Source: Rhodomicrobium vannielii ATCC 17100 (GTDB lineage Bacteria > Pseudomonadota > Alphaproteobacteria > Rhizobiales > Rhodomicrobiaceae). From it: DNA of 64,000 nucleotides. Below, one piece after another: positions 1 through 10,036 of the stretch. The stretch lies in the NCBI RefSeq assembly GCF_000166055.1, contig NC_014664.1, forward strand, positions 310,001-374,000. The letters are read 5' to 3'. The position numbers and the translations under genes were made by a program. Positions within the stretch are counted from its first letter, which is position 1. Every line of letters starts with the position of its first letter. The notes under the pieces were generated by a model. That model searched no databases and was not told the DNA's origin. It saw nothing but the letters and a program-made list of their open reading frames with translations.

Positions 1-3000
1 TTCAATCGGTATCTCCTGCAACTTGGCCATCTCGGCCGTCCGGTCGCATTCCAGGTGCTCGGTTAGCCGCGCATTCAGATGTGCGAACGCACTGTCGGGA
101 TCGACCCACCAGTCGGTCGACCAGACGCGCAGGATGCGCCAGCCCAGGTTGCGCAGCACGCCCTCGCGGAGCCGGTCTCGGTCGCGCGCGGTCGCTGAGC
201 GATGGTAGGTCGCGCCGTCGCATTCCACGCCCGCGAGATAGCGGCCCGGCGCATCGGGATGCACGACGCCGAGGTCGACTCGGAAGCCGGAGACGCCGAC
301 CTGCGGATGCACCTGCCAGCCTTTTTGTTCGAGCGCCTTCTTCACCGCATCCTCGAACGGCGATTCCGTGTCGCCAAGAGGCTCCGAAGCGGTGGCGAGC
401 GCGCGTGGCCCACGCTCCGCATATTCGAGGAAATGTTTGAAATCGCGGATGCCTGCCGCCTTCGTGCGGGACAGGTCGATCTGGTCCGGCCTGAGCGTGG
501 CGAAGACCACGAGTTCCGACCGCGCCCGCGTGATGGCCACGTTCAGCCGCCGCGTGCCGCCATCCTTGTTGAGCGTGCTGATCTGCACCGACACCTTACC
601 CGCCTGATCGGGGCCGTAGGCGATGGAAAACAGGATGACGTCGCGCTCGTCGCCTTGCACGTTTTCGAGGTTCTTCACGAACACGGGCTCAGACCATTCC
701 GCGCCGAAAAAGCGTTCGAGTTCCGGCTTCTCGCGCCGCTCCTTGTCGAGCAGCGTTTCGATCAGCCGTTGCTGTTCGCCATTGAACGTCACGATACCGA
801 GCGAGCTTCCGCTGGCGGCGAAAGCCGGGTCCGAAAGACGCCGCACCACGTCCGCAACAACGGCGTGCGCCTCCTGCCGGTTGACGCGGCCGGATCCACG
901 CTCGTAGACGCCGTCCGGCACATGCATGAAGCGCACGGCGCGATCTTCAGTCACGGGAGACGGGAAGGTGACAAGGCTGCCGTCGTAATATTTCTCGTTG
1001 GAGAACGCGATCAAGCTTTCGTGGCGGCTGCGATAATGCCAGGCCAGCCGCTTGCTCGGAATGTTCGCGGCAAGACATTCGTCGAGAATGCTTTCGAGGT
1101 CTTCCACCTCGCTCGCATCCTCCGTGGCGTTGCTTCCACGGTCGAAGAACGACGTCGGCGGGAGCTGCTTCGGGTCGCCCGCGACGACCACCTGCTTGCC
1201 GCGCGCGATGGCACCGATGGCGTCCCACACCGGGATTTGCGACGCCTCGTCGAAGATCACGACATCGAAAGGCTGTGAGTCTGCGGGTAGAAACTGCGCG
1301 ACGGAGAGCGGGCTCATCATCACGCAGGGGGTCAGCGCCGTCAGCGCGTTCGGCAGTTGCGAGAACAGGCGGCGAAGCGGCATGTGCCGCGCCCGTTTTT
1401 CGATCTCCCGCGAGAGGACACCGAACTCGGGGTCTTGTCCGAAGGCGTTGCGGGCGGGCACCGCGCCCGACAGCCGCGCGACGACCACGTGGCGGGCCAG
1501 TTGCGCAACCTTATGGTCGAGTTCGATGAAGCGCGCGATGGCGTCCTCATGCTGGTTCGAGACGAAGCCACGAAGCAGCGCATCGCGATGCACGGTCTGT
1601 TCCACCCACCAGCGCGCATAGGCGACCTCGAAGGCGATGTCGATGTCCGAGGCAACGATATTGCCCGCCGTGAGCGCATCGATCAGCGGCGCGAGGCCGC
1701 GAGCGCGCGCGGCGGCAGCGTGGCGGAGCCAGTCACACCAGCGCTGGGTTTTCGGCGCGTTCGCCTCCCAGGTTTCGGCGAGACTCGCGGCCTCGCGCAG
1801 CCAGTGCGCCGAACGCGGCAGGCCGAAATAATCGTCGGAGAGGTGCGCGAGGTGGACAAGCTCCTTGCGCACCGCTTGAAAGGCCTTGTACGCGGTCAGC
1901 GTCTTGCCCGCGTCCGTCGCGAAACGGCCGCCCTCGCGCATGAAGTCTGGCCGGTCGAGGATCAAAGCGGCGATGCACGCGAGCCAGCCCGCCTTGTCCC
2001 GCTCCGTATTGGCGAGCGACGCGGCGGCGTCGGTAACCTGCGCGAGCCATGCGAAGGCGGCTTCGACGCGCGCGGGATCGGTTTCGAGGCCCTGCCAGAT
2101 GGCGCCCAGCGCTCCCAGCGTTGCGTCGTGGCGCATCGCCTTGGCGCGCGCCTCCTTCAGCTCCATCAGCCCGACGATTTCAGCGCCGACGTCCTCCGGA
2201 CTGTCGCCGTTGGTGAATGGCGCGAGCGCATCCCACACGCGCTTCTTGCGTCCGTTCCGCGTCAGGAAGGACGCAGCGAGCGCATCGCGCCAGTCCTGCA
2301 TCAGACGGCCGAGATCGAGGCTGAACACTGCGTCGCGATAACGATTGGCGAGTCTCGCTCGCGCGGCATCGCAGGCGGCGCGGTCCTTGCGCCACGCCTC
2401 GAAAACCGGCTTCAGCGCGCGGATGTCCCTGCCGGTGAGCGCGGCGGCGTCCTGAGCCTCCGGTTTGAAGGCAAGCGCGGCGAGGACGATCATTGAATAA
2501 AGGCGATGCGGGTCTTCCGTTTCGGACGTTCCGAAATGCTTCGCGAGCACGGCACCCGCGCTGGACAGGTCGACCACGGATTTGCGGAACGCCCCGCAGG
2601 CTGCCTCCAGTTCGCCCCGCCATACGGGCGACCAGTCGGCGTGGCCGATCTCCTTGAGCGGATGATTTGCGGGCGCGGTGCCGAGCGCCTGCACGGCCGT
2701 TCGCAGGCTTCGGCAGAGATCGCGCAAGGCACGCATGGCAGCTTGGTCGTGCTGATCGGGGGAGGCGAAGGAGAGCTTGAGCTTCGGCGCGAAGTCGCGA
2801 TGCGCGATGACGCGACCGAGCGCCTTGTGCACCGACAGGCCGTTGCCGTGACGCCGATGCAGCGCGAGGACAACCTCGTTGAGCTTGTCGCGCAGCGCCT
2901 TCAAGTCTCCCGTCGCCGCATCCCACTCGTTCGCGGCATCGGCGGCGCGCGATTCCCACGCCGTCTTGAGTTGCGCGAGCACAGCGGTTTTCTGCGCCTT

Positions 3001-5265
3001 GGCCGAATGCACTTCGAGACAGAAGGAGCCGAGGCCGATGTCGTTCAGCCGCTTGCGCACGACCTCCAGCGCCGTCGTCTTCTGCGAAACGAACAGCACC
3101 GACCGACCGTCGCCGAGAAGCTGCGCGATCATGTTCGCGATCGTCTGGCTCTTGCCGGTGCCCGGCGGTCCGAACAGCACGAAATCCTTCGCGCGCGACG
3201 CGGCGACCACGGCGGCGGTCTGCGACGAGTCCGCGAGCAGCGGCATGAACAGGTCTTTCGGGTGGATCTCGCGATCGAGCGCGCGCTCCTCCGGCATGTC
3301 GCGCGGATCGCCGTAGGTGTCTTTCGGCGTGTCGATGAGATGGCGAACCACAGCGTTGCGCTTGAGAAGTTCCGCGCGGTCGACCAGATCCTTCCACATC
3401 AGATATTTGGCGAAGGAGAAGTTCGACAGCGTGACCTCTTCGGTGAGTTCGAACCCCTTCATGTCCTTGATTTGCTGGCGCGCGATGCGCCAGATTTGCG
3501 CCACGTCAAGGCCCGACGCGTCCGAGGGTAGATCGCGCTCGAATTCCGGCATATCGAGGCCGAAATCCTGCCGGAGCATTTGCAGGAGCGTCGGATTGAT
3601 GCGGGCGTCGTCGTCGTGGCGCACGAGCCGGAAGCCGGAGCGGATCGTGCGGCGCTCCAGCCGGACCGGCACGAGCAGCAGCGGCGCCCGGCAACGCTGA
3701 TCTTTCCCGGCGGGCGACCACGACAGAAAACCGATGGCGAGATGCAGGCTATTCGCGCCGCTCTCCTCGAGCGAGCTTCGGGCCGCGTGATGGATTTCGG
3801 TCAGCCGATCCTGAAGTTCGTCATCGGAAAGCGCGGTAAGAACTTCGCCCCGTAAAAGCGCTTCGAGCGCGTGCTGCCTCGCGGCGTCTTCCCCCGCCTT
3901 CAACTGATAAACTTCGGCGTCGCGCGGATCGTCGCCACTCATGACATCGGCTGTGGCGAGGATTTTTATCGTGTCGCCGCTCGCAAGCCTGTCTTCCAGC
4001 GCGCCTGCGTCGGGGCAGAAAAGATCGACAGCGCTTTTCCCGCTCTTGAAGTTCAACAGCCGGTTGCGGAGCGACAGGTCGAGAAGCTTGCGCTTCCATT
4101 GTTCCACGCGGTCGAGCGGCTGATCCGGCTCGGCGGGCTTGGCCGCTTCCTCCATGAACGAGGGTGGTTCGTCGAGCCCAACCGATTCGCCGGCTTCCGC
4201 CGTGACGGGCAGAGCATCCTGCTGCCCGTCAAGCTCGACGCCGAGCGGGCGGATGCGGCGTTGCCGCGCCTGCGCGATGTCCACCACGAGTTCGAAGCGG
4301 CGCGGTTCATCCTCGTTCGCGTAGCTTGCGGCCTTGTCGACCGCAGTGCGGAATTTCAGCGGCGGATGATTGGTGAGAAGCGTCGTCTCGATCAGGATCA
4401 TTTCCTGCAATTGCAAACGCTTGCGAACCGTCTCGGCTTCGTCGACGACACATGAGGAGAAGGCGTCTGGCGTCAACCATAGGCCGCAGAAAGCGTGGCC
4501 GGTCACGAAGCCGACGATCGGGTTGAGCCCCGCCTGTTCGAGACAGGCCGCGTAAAGCAGGGTCAGATCGAGGCATGTCCCGAGCTTTCGCTCAAGGATC
4601 GCGCCGGGCATGCGGATTTTCTGCCCGTCCTGCTCGAAGCTCGATGGCGGCAGCGCGTAGACGATTTTCGCGTCGACCAGGGCGGCCCAGATGGCTTCGG
4701 CCACTTCCCACGAGCGCCCCTTCCGGTTGCCCGCGTAGCCGTCGAGCGCGGAGTTCCTGCCATGCAGTCGAAGCTTCTCGGCCGCATTTCGCAGGATCAC
4801 TTCGACGGCCGGATCGTTCGGGCGGACGAAAGCGGCGACAAGTTCAGGTGGCGTCGAAAGGCCGGTCCATTCGGTCGGCGCGAGGGCGCGGCACGGGATC
4901 GTGATGGCGGCCAGCGATTCGTCGCCCGCGCGCACCGAGATGCGGATTTCGCCGTCCGCCGCTTCTGTCAGGCGATTGAGGAAGGCGGGGTCGAGGTCGA
5001 CGTCGACCGGACTGATCGACCGTGTGTCACCAGCCCTGAGGCGGTCGAGGCGAAGGGCCTTTGGCTTGAGAAAGGCCGGTTCCGAGGTGATCGAAATTGC
5101 TACATCGGAGAAGTCGCCGTCGGTTTCATTGGCGATTTCGATTTCGCCGACGGCCGGAATGGAATTGACCTGAAAGGCGAGATTGATATGCGGCGCGACA
5201 TTCGCCCTGAGCTTTACGGAAGGCGCCGGAAGATCGGTATCGTCGATTGAAGGACCAATCATCAT
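1..5265 (-). CDS. DUF4011-type SF1 helicase with C-terminal Vsr-like nuclease domain (Hhe-like), 3' end outside window
   Basis: One frame stays open from ATG 5265 (a second ATG lies at 5262) to position 1, giving at least 1755 residues with no stop seen. Reading it by hand I find: a transglutaminase-like stretch around residue 231 (GTCLDLTLLY) with a later GHAFCGLWL; the DUF4011 signature LLDLSLRNRLLNF near residue 395; a Walker A, GPPGTGKSQT, at about 699-708; SF1 motif II/III, FDEASQIP at about 1336 followed by GDPKQLPPT; motif VI, VAITRAR, near 1575; and a restriction-endonuclease-like block with ECDGATYH near 1681 followed by WSTDWW. This order is that of large DUF4011/DUF3320 helicases, one class of which (DUF4011-helicase-Vsr-DUF3320, called Hhe) was reported as a predicted antiphage system. 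The DUF3320 end would lie outside the window. The gene appears to stand alone, with about 550 bp of empty DNA upstream. Family assignment is firm; the defence role is inferred. Confidence 0.9.
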   Translation of the reverse strand, partial: MMIGPSIDDTDLPAPSVKLRANVAPHINLAFQVNSIPAVGEIEIANETDGDFSDVAISITSEPAFLKPKALRLDRLRAGDTRSISPVDVDLDPAFLNRLTEAADGEIRISVRAGDESLAAITIPCRALAPTEWTGLSTPPELVAAFVRPNDPAVEVILRNAAEKLRLHGRNSALDGYAGNRKGRSWEVAEAIWAALVDAKIVYALPPSSFEQDGQKIRMPGAILERKLGTCLDLTLLYAACLEQAGLNPIVGFVTGHAFCGLWLTPDAFSSCVVDEAETVRKRLQLQEMILIETTLLTNHPPLKFRTAVDKAASYANEDEPRRFELVVDIAQARQRRIRPLGVELDGQQDALPVTAEAGESVGLDEPPSFMEEAAKPAEPDQPLDRVEQWKRKLLDLSLRNRLLNFKSGKSAVDLFCPDAGALEDRLASGDTIKILATADVMSGDDPRDAEVYQLKAGEDAARQHALEALLRGEVLTALSDDELQDRLTEIHHAARSSLEESGANSLHLAIGFLSWSPAGKDQRCRAPLLLVPVRLERRTIRSGFRLVRHDDDARINPTLLQMLRQDFGLDMPEFERDLPSDASGLDVAQIWRIARQQIKDMKGFELTEEVTLSNFSFAKYLMWKDLVDRAELLKRNAVVRHLIDTPKDTYGDPRDMPEERALDREIHPKDLFMPLLADSSQTAAVVAASRAKDFVLFGPPGTGKSQTIANMIAQLLGDGRSVLFVSQKTTALEVVRKRLNDIGLGSFCLEVHSAKAQKTAVLAQLKTAWESRAADAANEWDAATGDLKALRDKLNEVVLALHRRHGNGLSVHKALGRVIAHRDFAPKLKLSFASPDQHDQAAMRALRDLCRSLRTAVQALGTAPANHPLKEIGHADWSPVWRGELEAACGAFRKSVVDLSSAGAVLAKHFGTSETEDPHRLYSMIVLAALAFKPEAQDAAALTGRDIRALKPVFEAWRKDRAACDAARARLANRYRDAVFSLDLGRLMQDWRDALAASFLTRNGRKKRVWDALAPFTNGDSPEDVGAEIVGLMELKEARAKAMRHDATLGALGAIWQGLETDPARVEAAFAWLAQVTDAAASLANTERDKAGWLACIAALILDRPDFMREGGRFATDAGKTLTAYKAFQAVRKELVHLAHLSDDYFGLPRSAHWLREAASLAETWEANAPKTQRWCDWLRHAAAARARGLAPLIDALTAGNIVASDIDIAFEVAYARWWVEQTVHRDALLRGFVSNQHEDAIARFIELDHKVAQLARHVVVARLSGAVPARNAFGQDPEFGVLSREIEKRARHMPLRRLFSQLPNALTALTPCVMMSPLSVAQFLPADSQPFDVVIFDEASQIPVWDAIGAIARGKQVVVAGDPKQLPPTSFFDRGSNATEDASEVEDLESILDECLAANIPSKRLAWHYRSRHESLIAFSNEKYYDGSLVTFPSPVTEDRAVRFMHVPDGVYERGSGRVNRQEAHAVVADVVRRLSDPAFAASGSSLGIVTFNGEQQRLIETLLDKERREKPELERFFGAEWSEPVFVKNLENVQGDERDVILFSIAYGPDQAGKVSVQISTLNKDGGTRRLNVAITRARSELVVFATLRPDQIDLSRTKAAGIRDFKHFLEYAERGPRALATASEPLGDTESPFEDAVKKALEQKGWQVHPQVGVSGFRVDLGVVHPDAPGRYLAGVECDGATYHRSATARDRDRLREGVLRNLGWRILRVWSTDWWVDPDSAFAHLNARLTEHLECDRTAEMAKLQEIPIE

Positions 5266-5813
5266 AAAAAATATACCTAAGTGCGCATGTCCCGCATACT
5301 CTGCGCCTACAAACTTCGCAAGGGAGATTTCTTTTTTGCCGAGGTAATGACCGGTGAATCGGGGCGATGCGCAGCACGTTCGGCCGCACTAAGGCGGCGG
5401 ACTTACCCGGCCGCAATCAGGAGCGGGAAACCAATCGGCGCCAGCGGCAACTCGTCCGTCGCCGCGAAGCCGTCAGGCGCCTAGATTGAGGAGCTAGAGG
5501 CGGCCCTTTAAGCCGAAGAGGCGCGGCGAAAGTTTCGGTCAGCTTAATTTTAGACTGGCAATTCGGACAAACGATGGACGGTTCCACGCAACGCCTCCGC
5601 TCTAGGAGCTAATGGAACAAAACATAAACTGAAAAGGATCGGATGGGAACACGCCAACAACGGCTGAGGCATTTGCCTTGTGGAAAACGTAGGACAAACT
5701 CATTTTATCGCCCAATAGCGACGACGACGCCAGCATCGCACAAGCTTCGCCTATAAGTCTAAGCGCAACCGGTAGCAGCTTTCGGATGTAAGCGTGCGAT
5801 GTGCAGTTCTGGG
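5266..5813. other. Intergenic region without a supported gene
   Basis: About 550 bp between the start of the giant helicase gene and the end of ubiB. Only short frames with no recognisable protein are present. It looks less GC-rich than its surroundings. It must hold the helicase promoter, but I cannot point to a convincing -35/-10 pair or a structured RNA. Confidence 0.5.
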
Positions 5814-7364
5814 TTATGGAAAAAGGAGTTTAGCCGCGATGGCGAGCAGCGCGCCGGTCGCGAGCCAGAGCGGCAGCGCGATGGGCCATCGGCTTGGCTG
5901 TGGCGACGCTTCGCGCGGCTTGTCGGGGTCGAGCGCGTCGACGATCTTCGCGCCGCGTTCAATCAGGTCCGGCGCATGTTTGAGCGCGATCGCCAAAGCG
6001 CCCACGTTCGAAACGGCGTCGCGGATCTGCGCACGCGGCCCAAGCTGGCCGGTCAGCCATTCGCGGACGATCGGCTCCGCCGCGACCCAGATGTTGAGCT
6101 TCGGATCGAGCGAACGCGCAACCCCCTCCACGACAACCATGGTCTTCTGCAGGAGCAGAAGTTCCGGCCGCATCTTCATCTGGAACACTTCCGTGTTCTC
6201 GAAAAGCTGCGAGAGGAGGCGCGCCATGGAAATTTCTTCCGACGGACGTCCCATGATTGGCTCGCCGATGGCGCGCAGCGCCTGGCCGAAAGCCGCCACA
6301 CTCTGATTGGCGGGCACATAACCAGCCTCGAAGTGAATTTCCGAGGCGCGGTAATAATTTCGGGTGATGAAGCCGTAGAGGATTTCGGCGAGGAAGCGCT
6401 GCTCCTTAGGGCCGAGGCGTCCCATGATCCCGAAGTCCACAGCGATCAGCGCGCCGTCCCGTGGGTCGACGAACAGATTGCCCTGATGCATGTCGGCATG
6501 GAAGAAGCCGTCGCGAATGGCGTGCTTCAAAAACGATTGGATGACAGTGAGGCCGAGCGCCTCCATGTCGACCCCGGCCGCACGAACCGCCTCAATGTCG
6601 GTAAGAGGAATGCCGTCGATCCAGTCGAGCGTCAGCACGCGCTTCGACGTGCGCTCCCAGTCGACACGTGGCACGCGAAAGCCGACATCGCCGCTCTTCG
6701 CGATGTTATCGGCCATCTCGGATATCGCAGCGGCTTCAAGGCGCAGATCCATCTCCAGCACGACGGACTGGGCGAGCGTGTCGACCGCCGCCACTGGCCG
6801 CAAACGCCTCATCGGCTGCGAGACACGCTCCGCCGTATGCGCCGCGAAATAAAAGCTTTCGAGGTCGCGTTCGAAGCGCTTTTCGATGTCCGGTCGAAGG
6901 ATCTTGACAGCGACGGCGCGAGTGTTGCCGCCCGGCGTGCGCACGGCTGCCTTATGCACCTGTGCGATGGAGGCCGCCGCGAGAGGCGGGCCGAATTCCG
7001 CAAAAACCTCCTGCCAGCGCCTGTTGAAGGCGGCTTCGATCTCATGGTGAGCTTTGTCGACCGAGAACGGAGGCAGGCGATCGCGAAGCGAGCCGAGCGC
7101 GTTGGCGAGATGAGGCCCTACCACGTCAGGACGTGTCGCAAGAAACTGCCCAAGCTTGATATAGGTCGGCCCGAGCGCGCGGATCGCCTTCGCCAGCCGC
7201 TCCCCTCTCGCCTGTCGTTTGGCGGCCGACTCCCGCTCGTCTGCACGCAGGATGCGCAGCGGCGCGGGCAGCGTCACATAGTCGGGGACGAATCCCACGC
7301 CGTACCTTGCGAGCGTCGCGCCGGCTTTCGTCAGTCGGTATGTATTCCTGATGGCTTTGAACAT
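5814..7364 (-). CDS. ubiB: Ubiquinone biosynthesis regulatory kinase-like protein UbiB (ABC1/ADCK family)
   Basis: A 516-residue member of the ABC1/UbiB atypical kinase family, membrane-associated and needed for aerobic ubiquinone synthesis; it probably acts through ATPase activity and not as the hydroxylase it was first called. The sequence shows the family KxGQ motif (YIKLGQFLATRPD), the A-rich loop ASIAQVHKA, the catalytic HADMHQGNLF segment and the metal-binding DFGIMGRL. Two hydrophobic C-terminal segments, ending in LPLWLATGALLAIAAKLLFP, match the usual membrane anchors, and the length is typical. In many alphaproteobacteria ubiB sits beside ubiE; here it stands apart, with xthA 185 bp upstream on the same strand. 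The start at 7364 gives MFKAIRNTYRL, a normal N-terminus. Confidence 0.93.
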   Translation of the reverse strand: MFKAIRNTYRLTKAGATLARYGVGFVPDYVTLPAPLRILRADERESAAKRQARGERLAKAIRALGPTYIKLGQFLATRPDVVGPHLANALGSLRDRLPPFSVDKAHHEIEAAFNRRWQEVFAEFGPPLAAASIAQVHKAAVRTPGGNTRAVAVKILRPDIEKRFERDLESFYFAAHTAERVSQPMRRLRPVAAVDTLAQSVVLEMDLRLEAAAISEMADNIAKSGDVGFRVPRVDWERTSKRVLTLDWIDGIPLTDIEAVRAAGVDMEALGLTVIQSFLKHAIRDGFFHADMHQGNLFVDPRDGALIAVDFGIMGRLGPKEQRFLAEILYGFITRNYYRASEIHFEAGYVPANQSVAAFGQALRAIGEPIMGRPSEEISMARLLSQLFENTEVFQMKMRPELLLLQKTMVVVEGVARSLDPKLNIWVAAEPIVREWLTGQLGPRAQIRDAVSNVGALAIALKHAPDLIERGAKIVDALDPDKPREASPQPSRWPIALPLWLATGALLAIAAKLLFP

Positions 7365-7549
7365 GAGCGGGGGGTGTGGAATTGAATTATGTGCCGATTA
7401 GCACGTGCGAGGATTAATGTCAGGTTTTTGAATCGCCGCAGGTTGAAGTTTTCGCGGCGATTTCACCTTCGCGGGATGGCGGCGGACCTGCGACGAGAGG
7501 CGAGCGCGGCGTTTCGATGAGCCGAGCCGTTTCCACCGAAGCCGAGCCG

Positions 7550-8338
7550 TCACATGCCGAGGGTGACCTGGACGGGAGTGTGATCTGAAGGCTTGTCCCA
7601 GCTTCTTGGCGTGCGGTCAATCACGGTGGAGCGAAGCCTTGAAAACGCCTGTGGCGACAGGAGGATGTGATCGATCCGAAGACCGAGATTTTTTTGCCAC
7701 GCGCCCGCCTGATAGTCCCAGAAGGTGAATTGGCCGCCGCCGGAGTTGCAGGCCTCGACCGCGTCAGCAAGGCCGAGATTGAGAATGCGGCGGAACGCCT
7801 GCCGCGATTCCAGACGGTACAAGGCATCTTCCGTCCAGGCTGCCGGATTATAGACGTCGATGCCGCGCGGAATGATGTTGTAGTCGCCCGCGAGCGCGAA
7901 CGGCTCCTCATACGAGAGCAGCGTTTCGGCGTGCGCCTTGAACCGTGCGAGCCATTCGAGCTTGTAATCGAGCTTCGGCGAAGCCACGGGGTTTCCGTTC
8001 GGCGCGTAGACCGACGCCACCCGAAACGCGCCGCCACCCGGAAGCGACAACACCGCCTCAATGTAGCGCGACTGCTCGTCGGTGTCGTCGCCGGGCAGAC
8101 CGACGACGGTTTCATCGATGGGAAATTTCGACAGGATGGCGACGCCGTTGAACGACTTCTGCCCTATGACAGCGCAATTATATCCCAGATCCTCGAACGC
8201 GCCGCGCGGAAAGGCCTCCGTTTGGCACTTGATCTCCTGAAGGCACAGCACATCGGGGCGGGCGCGCTTCAGCCACTGCACGGCGGCAATCTCGCGCTGT
8301 TTGATGGAATTGACGTTCCATGTCGCGACGGTGAGCAC
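7550..8338 (-). CDS. xthA: Exodeoxyribonuclease III
   Basis: A 262-residue exonuclease III/AP endonuclease of the EEP superfamily, which cleaves abasic sites and removes 3' blocking groups in base-excision repair. Visible motifs: the metal-binding Asn segment TWNVNSIK at the N-terminus, LQEIK carrying the catalytic Glu, the GDYN block (AGDYNIIP) and the C-terminal IDHILLS and SDHTPV segments with the catalytic Asp-His. The start codon is GTG at 8338, six bases after the erpA stop, so the two genes are very likely co-transcribed. Length is normal for the family. Confidence 0.95.
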   Translation of the reverse strand: MLTVATWNVNSIKQREIAAVQWLKRARPDVLCLQEIKCQTEAFPRGAFEDLGYNCAVIGQKSFNGVAILSKFPIDETVVGLPGDDTDEQSRYIEAVLSLPGGGAFRVASVYAPNGNPVASPKLDYKLEWLARFKAHAETLLSYEEPFALAGDYNIIPRGIDVYNPAAWTEDALYRLESRQAFRRILNLGLADAVEACNSGGGQFTFWDYQAGAWQKNLGLRIDHILLSPQAFSRLRSTVIDRTPRSWDKPSDHTPVQVTLGM

Positions 8339-8344
8339 GGCTTG

Positions 8345-8680
8345 TCAGATCGAGAAGGACGTGCCGCACCCGCACGAGGCGGTGGCGTTAGGGTTCGTGA
8401 TCTTGAAGGACGAGCCCATCAAATCGTCGATGAAGTCGATCTCGGAACCCGCCATGAACGGCACGGACACGGGATCGATGACGACGCGGGCGCCGGATTT
8501 CTCGATCACGATATCGTCCGCGGCCGCCTCGAGCACGATCTCGAAATTATAGCTGAACCCAGAGCAACCGCCGCCTTGCACGCTGATGCGCAAAGCATTC
8601 TCGCCCTGCGCGGACCCGACGATCTCCCGAATACGGTTGGCGGCACGCTCGCTCACGCTTATGTTGACTTCCGTGGTCAT
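8345..8680 (-). CDS. erpA: Iron-sulfur cluster insertion protein ErpA (A-type carrier)
   Basis: A 111-residue HesB/IscA/SufA-fold A-type carrier that delivers Fe-S clusters to apoproteins. The three invariant cysteines are present: one in GGGCSGFSY and two in the C-terminal CGCGTSF. The residue pattern and absence of a nearby isc or suf operon favour ErpA over IscA/SufA. It is the first gene of a two-gene unit with xthA (six-base gap), an arrangement I believe is common in alphaproteobacteria. It is transcribed divergently from dgt across a 110-bp promoter region. The ATG at 8680 gives the expected N-terminus. Confidence 0.92.
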   Translation of the reverse strand: MTTEVNISVSERAANRIREIVGSAQGENALRISVQGGGCSGFSYNFEIVLEAAADDIVIEKSGARVVIDPVSVPFMAGSEIDFIDDLMGSSFKITNPNATASCGCGTSFSI

Positions 8681-8790
8681 GACGATTGTTCGCCTCTCCT
8701 GAACCTTGACCTCAGTTTGGATGTTCGCGCGTCAATGTCAACCGCGCGGGGGCCGAGAAATGCCCGCGACGAGACATCGGAGACGAAACC

Positions 8791-9990
8791 ATGATGGAGC
8801 TTGCCCCTTACGCGGCCCATGCCGAGATGAGCGTCGGGCGGCTTCATTCGGAATCGCCGTGTCCCACGCGCGATGTCTATCAACGCGACCGCGATCGCAT
8901 CGTCCATTCTACCGCCTTCCGCAGGCTGATCCACAAGACGCAGGTCTTCATCTATCACGAGGGCGACCACTACCGCACGCGGCTCACGCACACGTTGGAG
9001 GTGGCGCAGATCGCGCGCACGCTGGCCCGCGCGCTCGCCCTCAACGAAGATTTGACCGAGGCCATTGCGCTCGCCCACGACCTCGGCCACCCGCCCTTCG
9101 GCCATGCGGGCGAGGACGCGCTGAACGCGGCGATGGCGGCCATCGGCGGCTTCGATCACAACGCGCAGAGCTTGCGCATCGTGACGCTGCTCGAACACCG
9201 CTATGCTGCGTTTTGCGGCATGAACCTGACGTTCGAAACGCTGGAAGGCATCGTCAAGCACAACGGTCCGCTCGTCACTGCCGATGGGCTCCCGGTCGCG
9301 CGCCACGCCGAAAGCGGCCTGCCGCTCGCGATCCGCGCCTACGCCCGCGAACAGGATCTGCGCCTCGATACTCAAGCCCCGCTCGAAGGCCAGATCGCGG
9401 CGCTTGCCGATGACATCGCCTACAACAATCATGACATCGATGACGGTTTCCGCGCCGGCTACATCACCGTGCGCGAAATGGAGGAGGTGCCGCTCGTCGC
9501 GCGGATGCTGGCGGAGGTGCGCGACCGTTACGGCGATCTTGCCGACGCGCCGCTCGTCTATGAAATGAACCGGCGCATGGTCGCGGCGATGGTGCAGGAC
9601 GTGCTGGCGGAGACGCGCGCACGGATCGCCGCCGCAGCGCCCGCGTCAATCGAGGCGGTGCGGACCGCGCCCGCGCCGCTCGCCCAGTTCTCGGATGACA
9701 TGGCGGCAAGCATCGCCGACCTGCGGCGCTTTCTTTTCGCGCGGGTCTACAAGCACCGCGACATCGTGAAGAAGATGACGGATGCGCAGGCGATCCTGCG
9801 CGAGCTTTACGATTATTTCGCCGCCAATCCGGCCGAAATGCACCTCGAAGCGACGCGCGTGGCGTCGCTTTCGGACGACACGGCGCGGCTTCGCGCGGCG
9901 GGCGATTTCGTGGCGGGCATGACTGACATGTTCGCCATCAAGGCCTATGCGGCGATCAGGAGCGGCCTCGCGAAAGCTGCGCCGCGTTAG
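8791..9990 (+). CDS. dgt: Deoxyguanosinetriphosphate triphosphohydrolase-like protein
   Basis: A 399-residue HD-domain dNTPase that hydrolyses dNTPs to deoxynucleoside plus triphosphate, controlling dNTP pools. The HD metal site is clear: RTRLTHTLEVAQIAR, followed by AHDLGHPPFGHAGEDALN, and later DDIAYNNHDIDDG. The N-terminus carries the typical DRIVHSTAFRRLIHKTQVF segment. A GGAG sequence eight bases upstream supports the ATG at 8791 over the adjacent ATG at 8794. Length fits the type 2 subfamily usual in alphaproteobacteria. It lies divergent to erpA and convergent with the cytochrome c peroxidase gene. Confidence 0.94.
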   Translation: MMELAPYAAHAEMSVGRLHSESPCPTRDVYQRDRDRIVHSTAFRRLIHKTQVFIYHEGDHYRTRLTHTLEVAQIARTLARALALNEDLTEAIALAHDLGHPPFGHAGEDALNAAMAAIGGFDHNAQSLRIVTLLEHRYAAFCGMNLTFETLEGIVKHNGPLVTADGLPVARHAESGLPLAIRAYAREQDLRLDTQAPLEGQIAALADDIAYNNHDIDDGFRAGYITVREMEEVPLVARMLAEVRDRYGDLADAPLVYEMNRRMVAAMVQDVLAETRARIAAAAPASIEAVRTAPAPLAQFSDDMAASIADLRRFLFARVYKHRDIVKKMTDAQAILRELYDYFAANPAEMHLEATRVASLSDDTARLRAAGDFVAGMTDMFAIKAYAAIRSGLAKAAPR

Positions 9991-10036
9991 CGGGGAGGCG
10001 CCCGAAACGGTTTCGTGCCGCTTCGAGCGCCATTTT

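Noticed and set aside
202-5250. Several long plus-strand open frames (300-380 codons) across the left end
   Set aside because: They lie opposite the giant helicase gene, whose minus-strand frame carries in-phase helicase and nuclease motifs over the whole stretch.
5799-7385. A 528-codon plus-strand frame opposite ubiB
   Set aside because: The minus strand carries all UbiB motifs; the plus frame is a GC-rich shadow.
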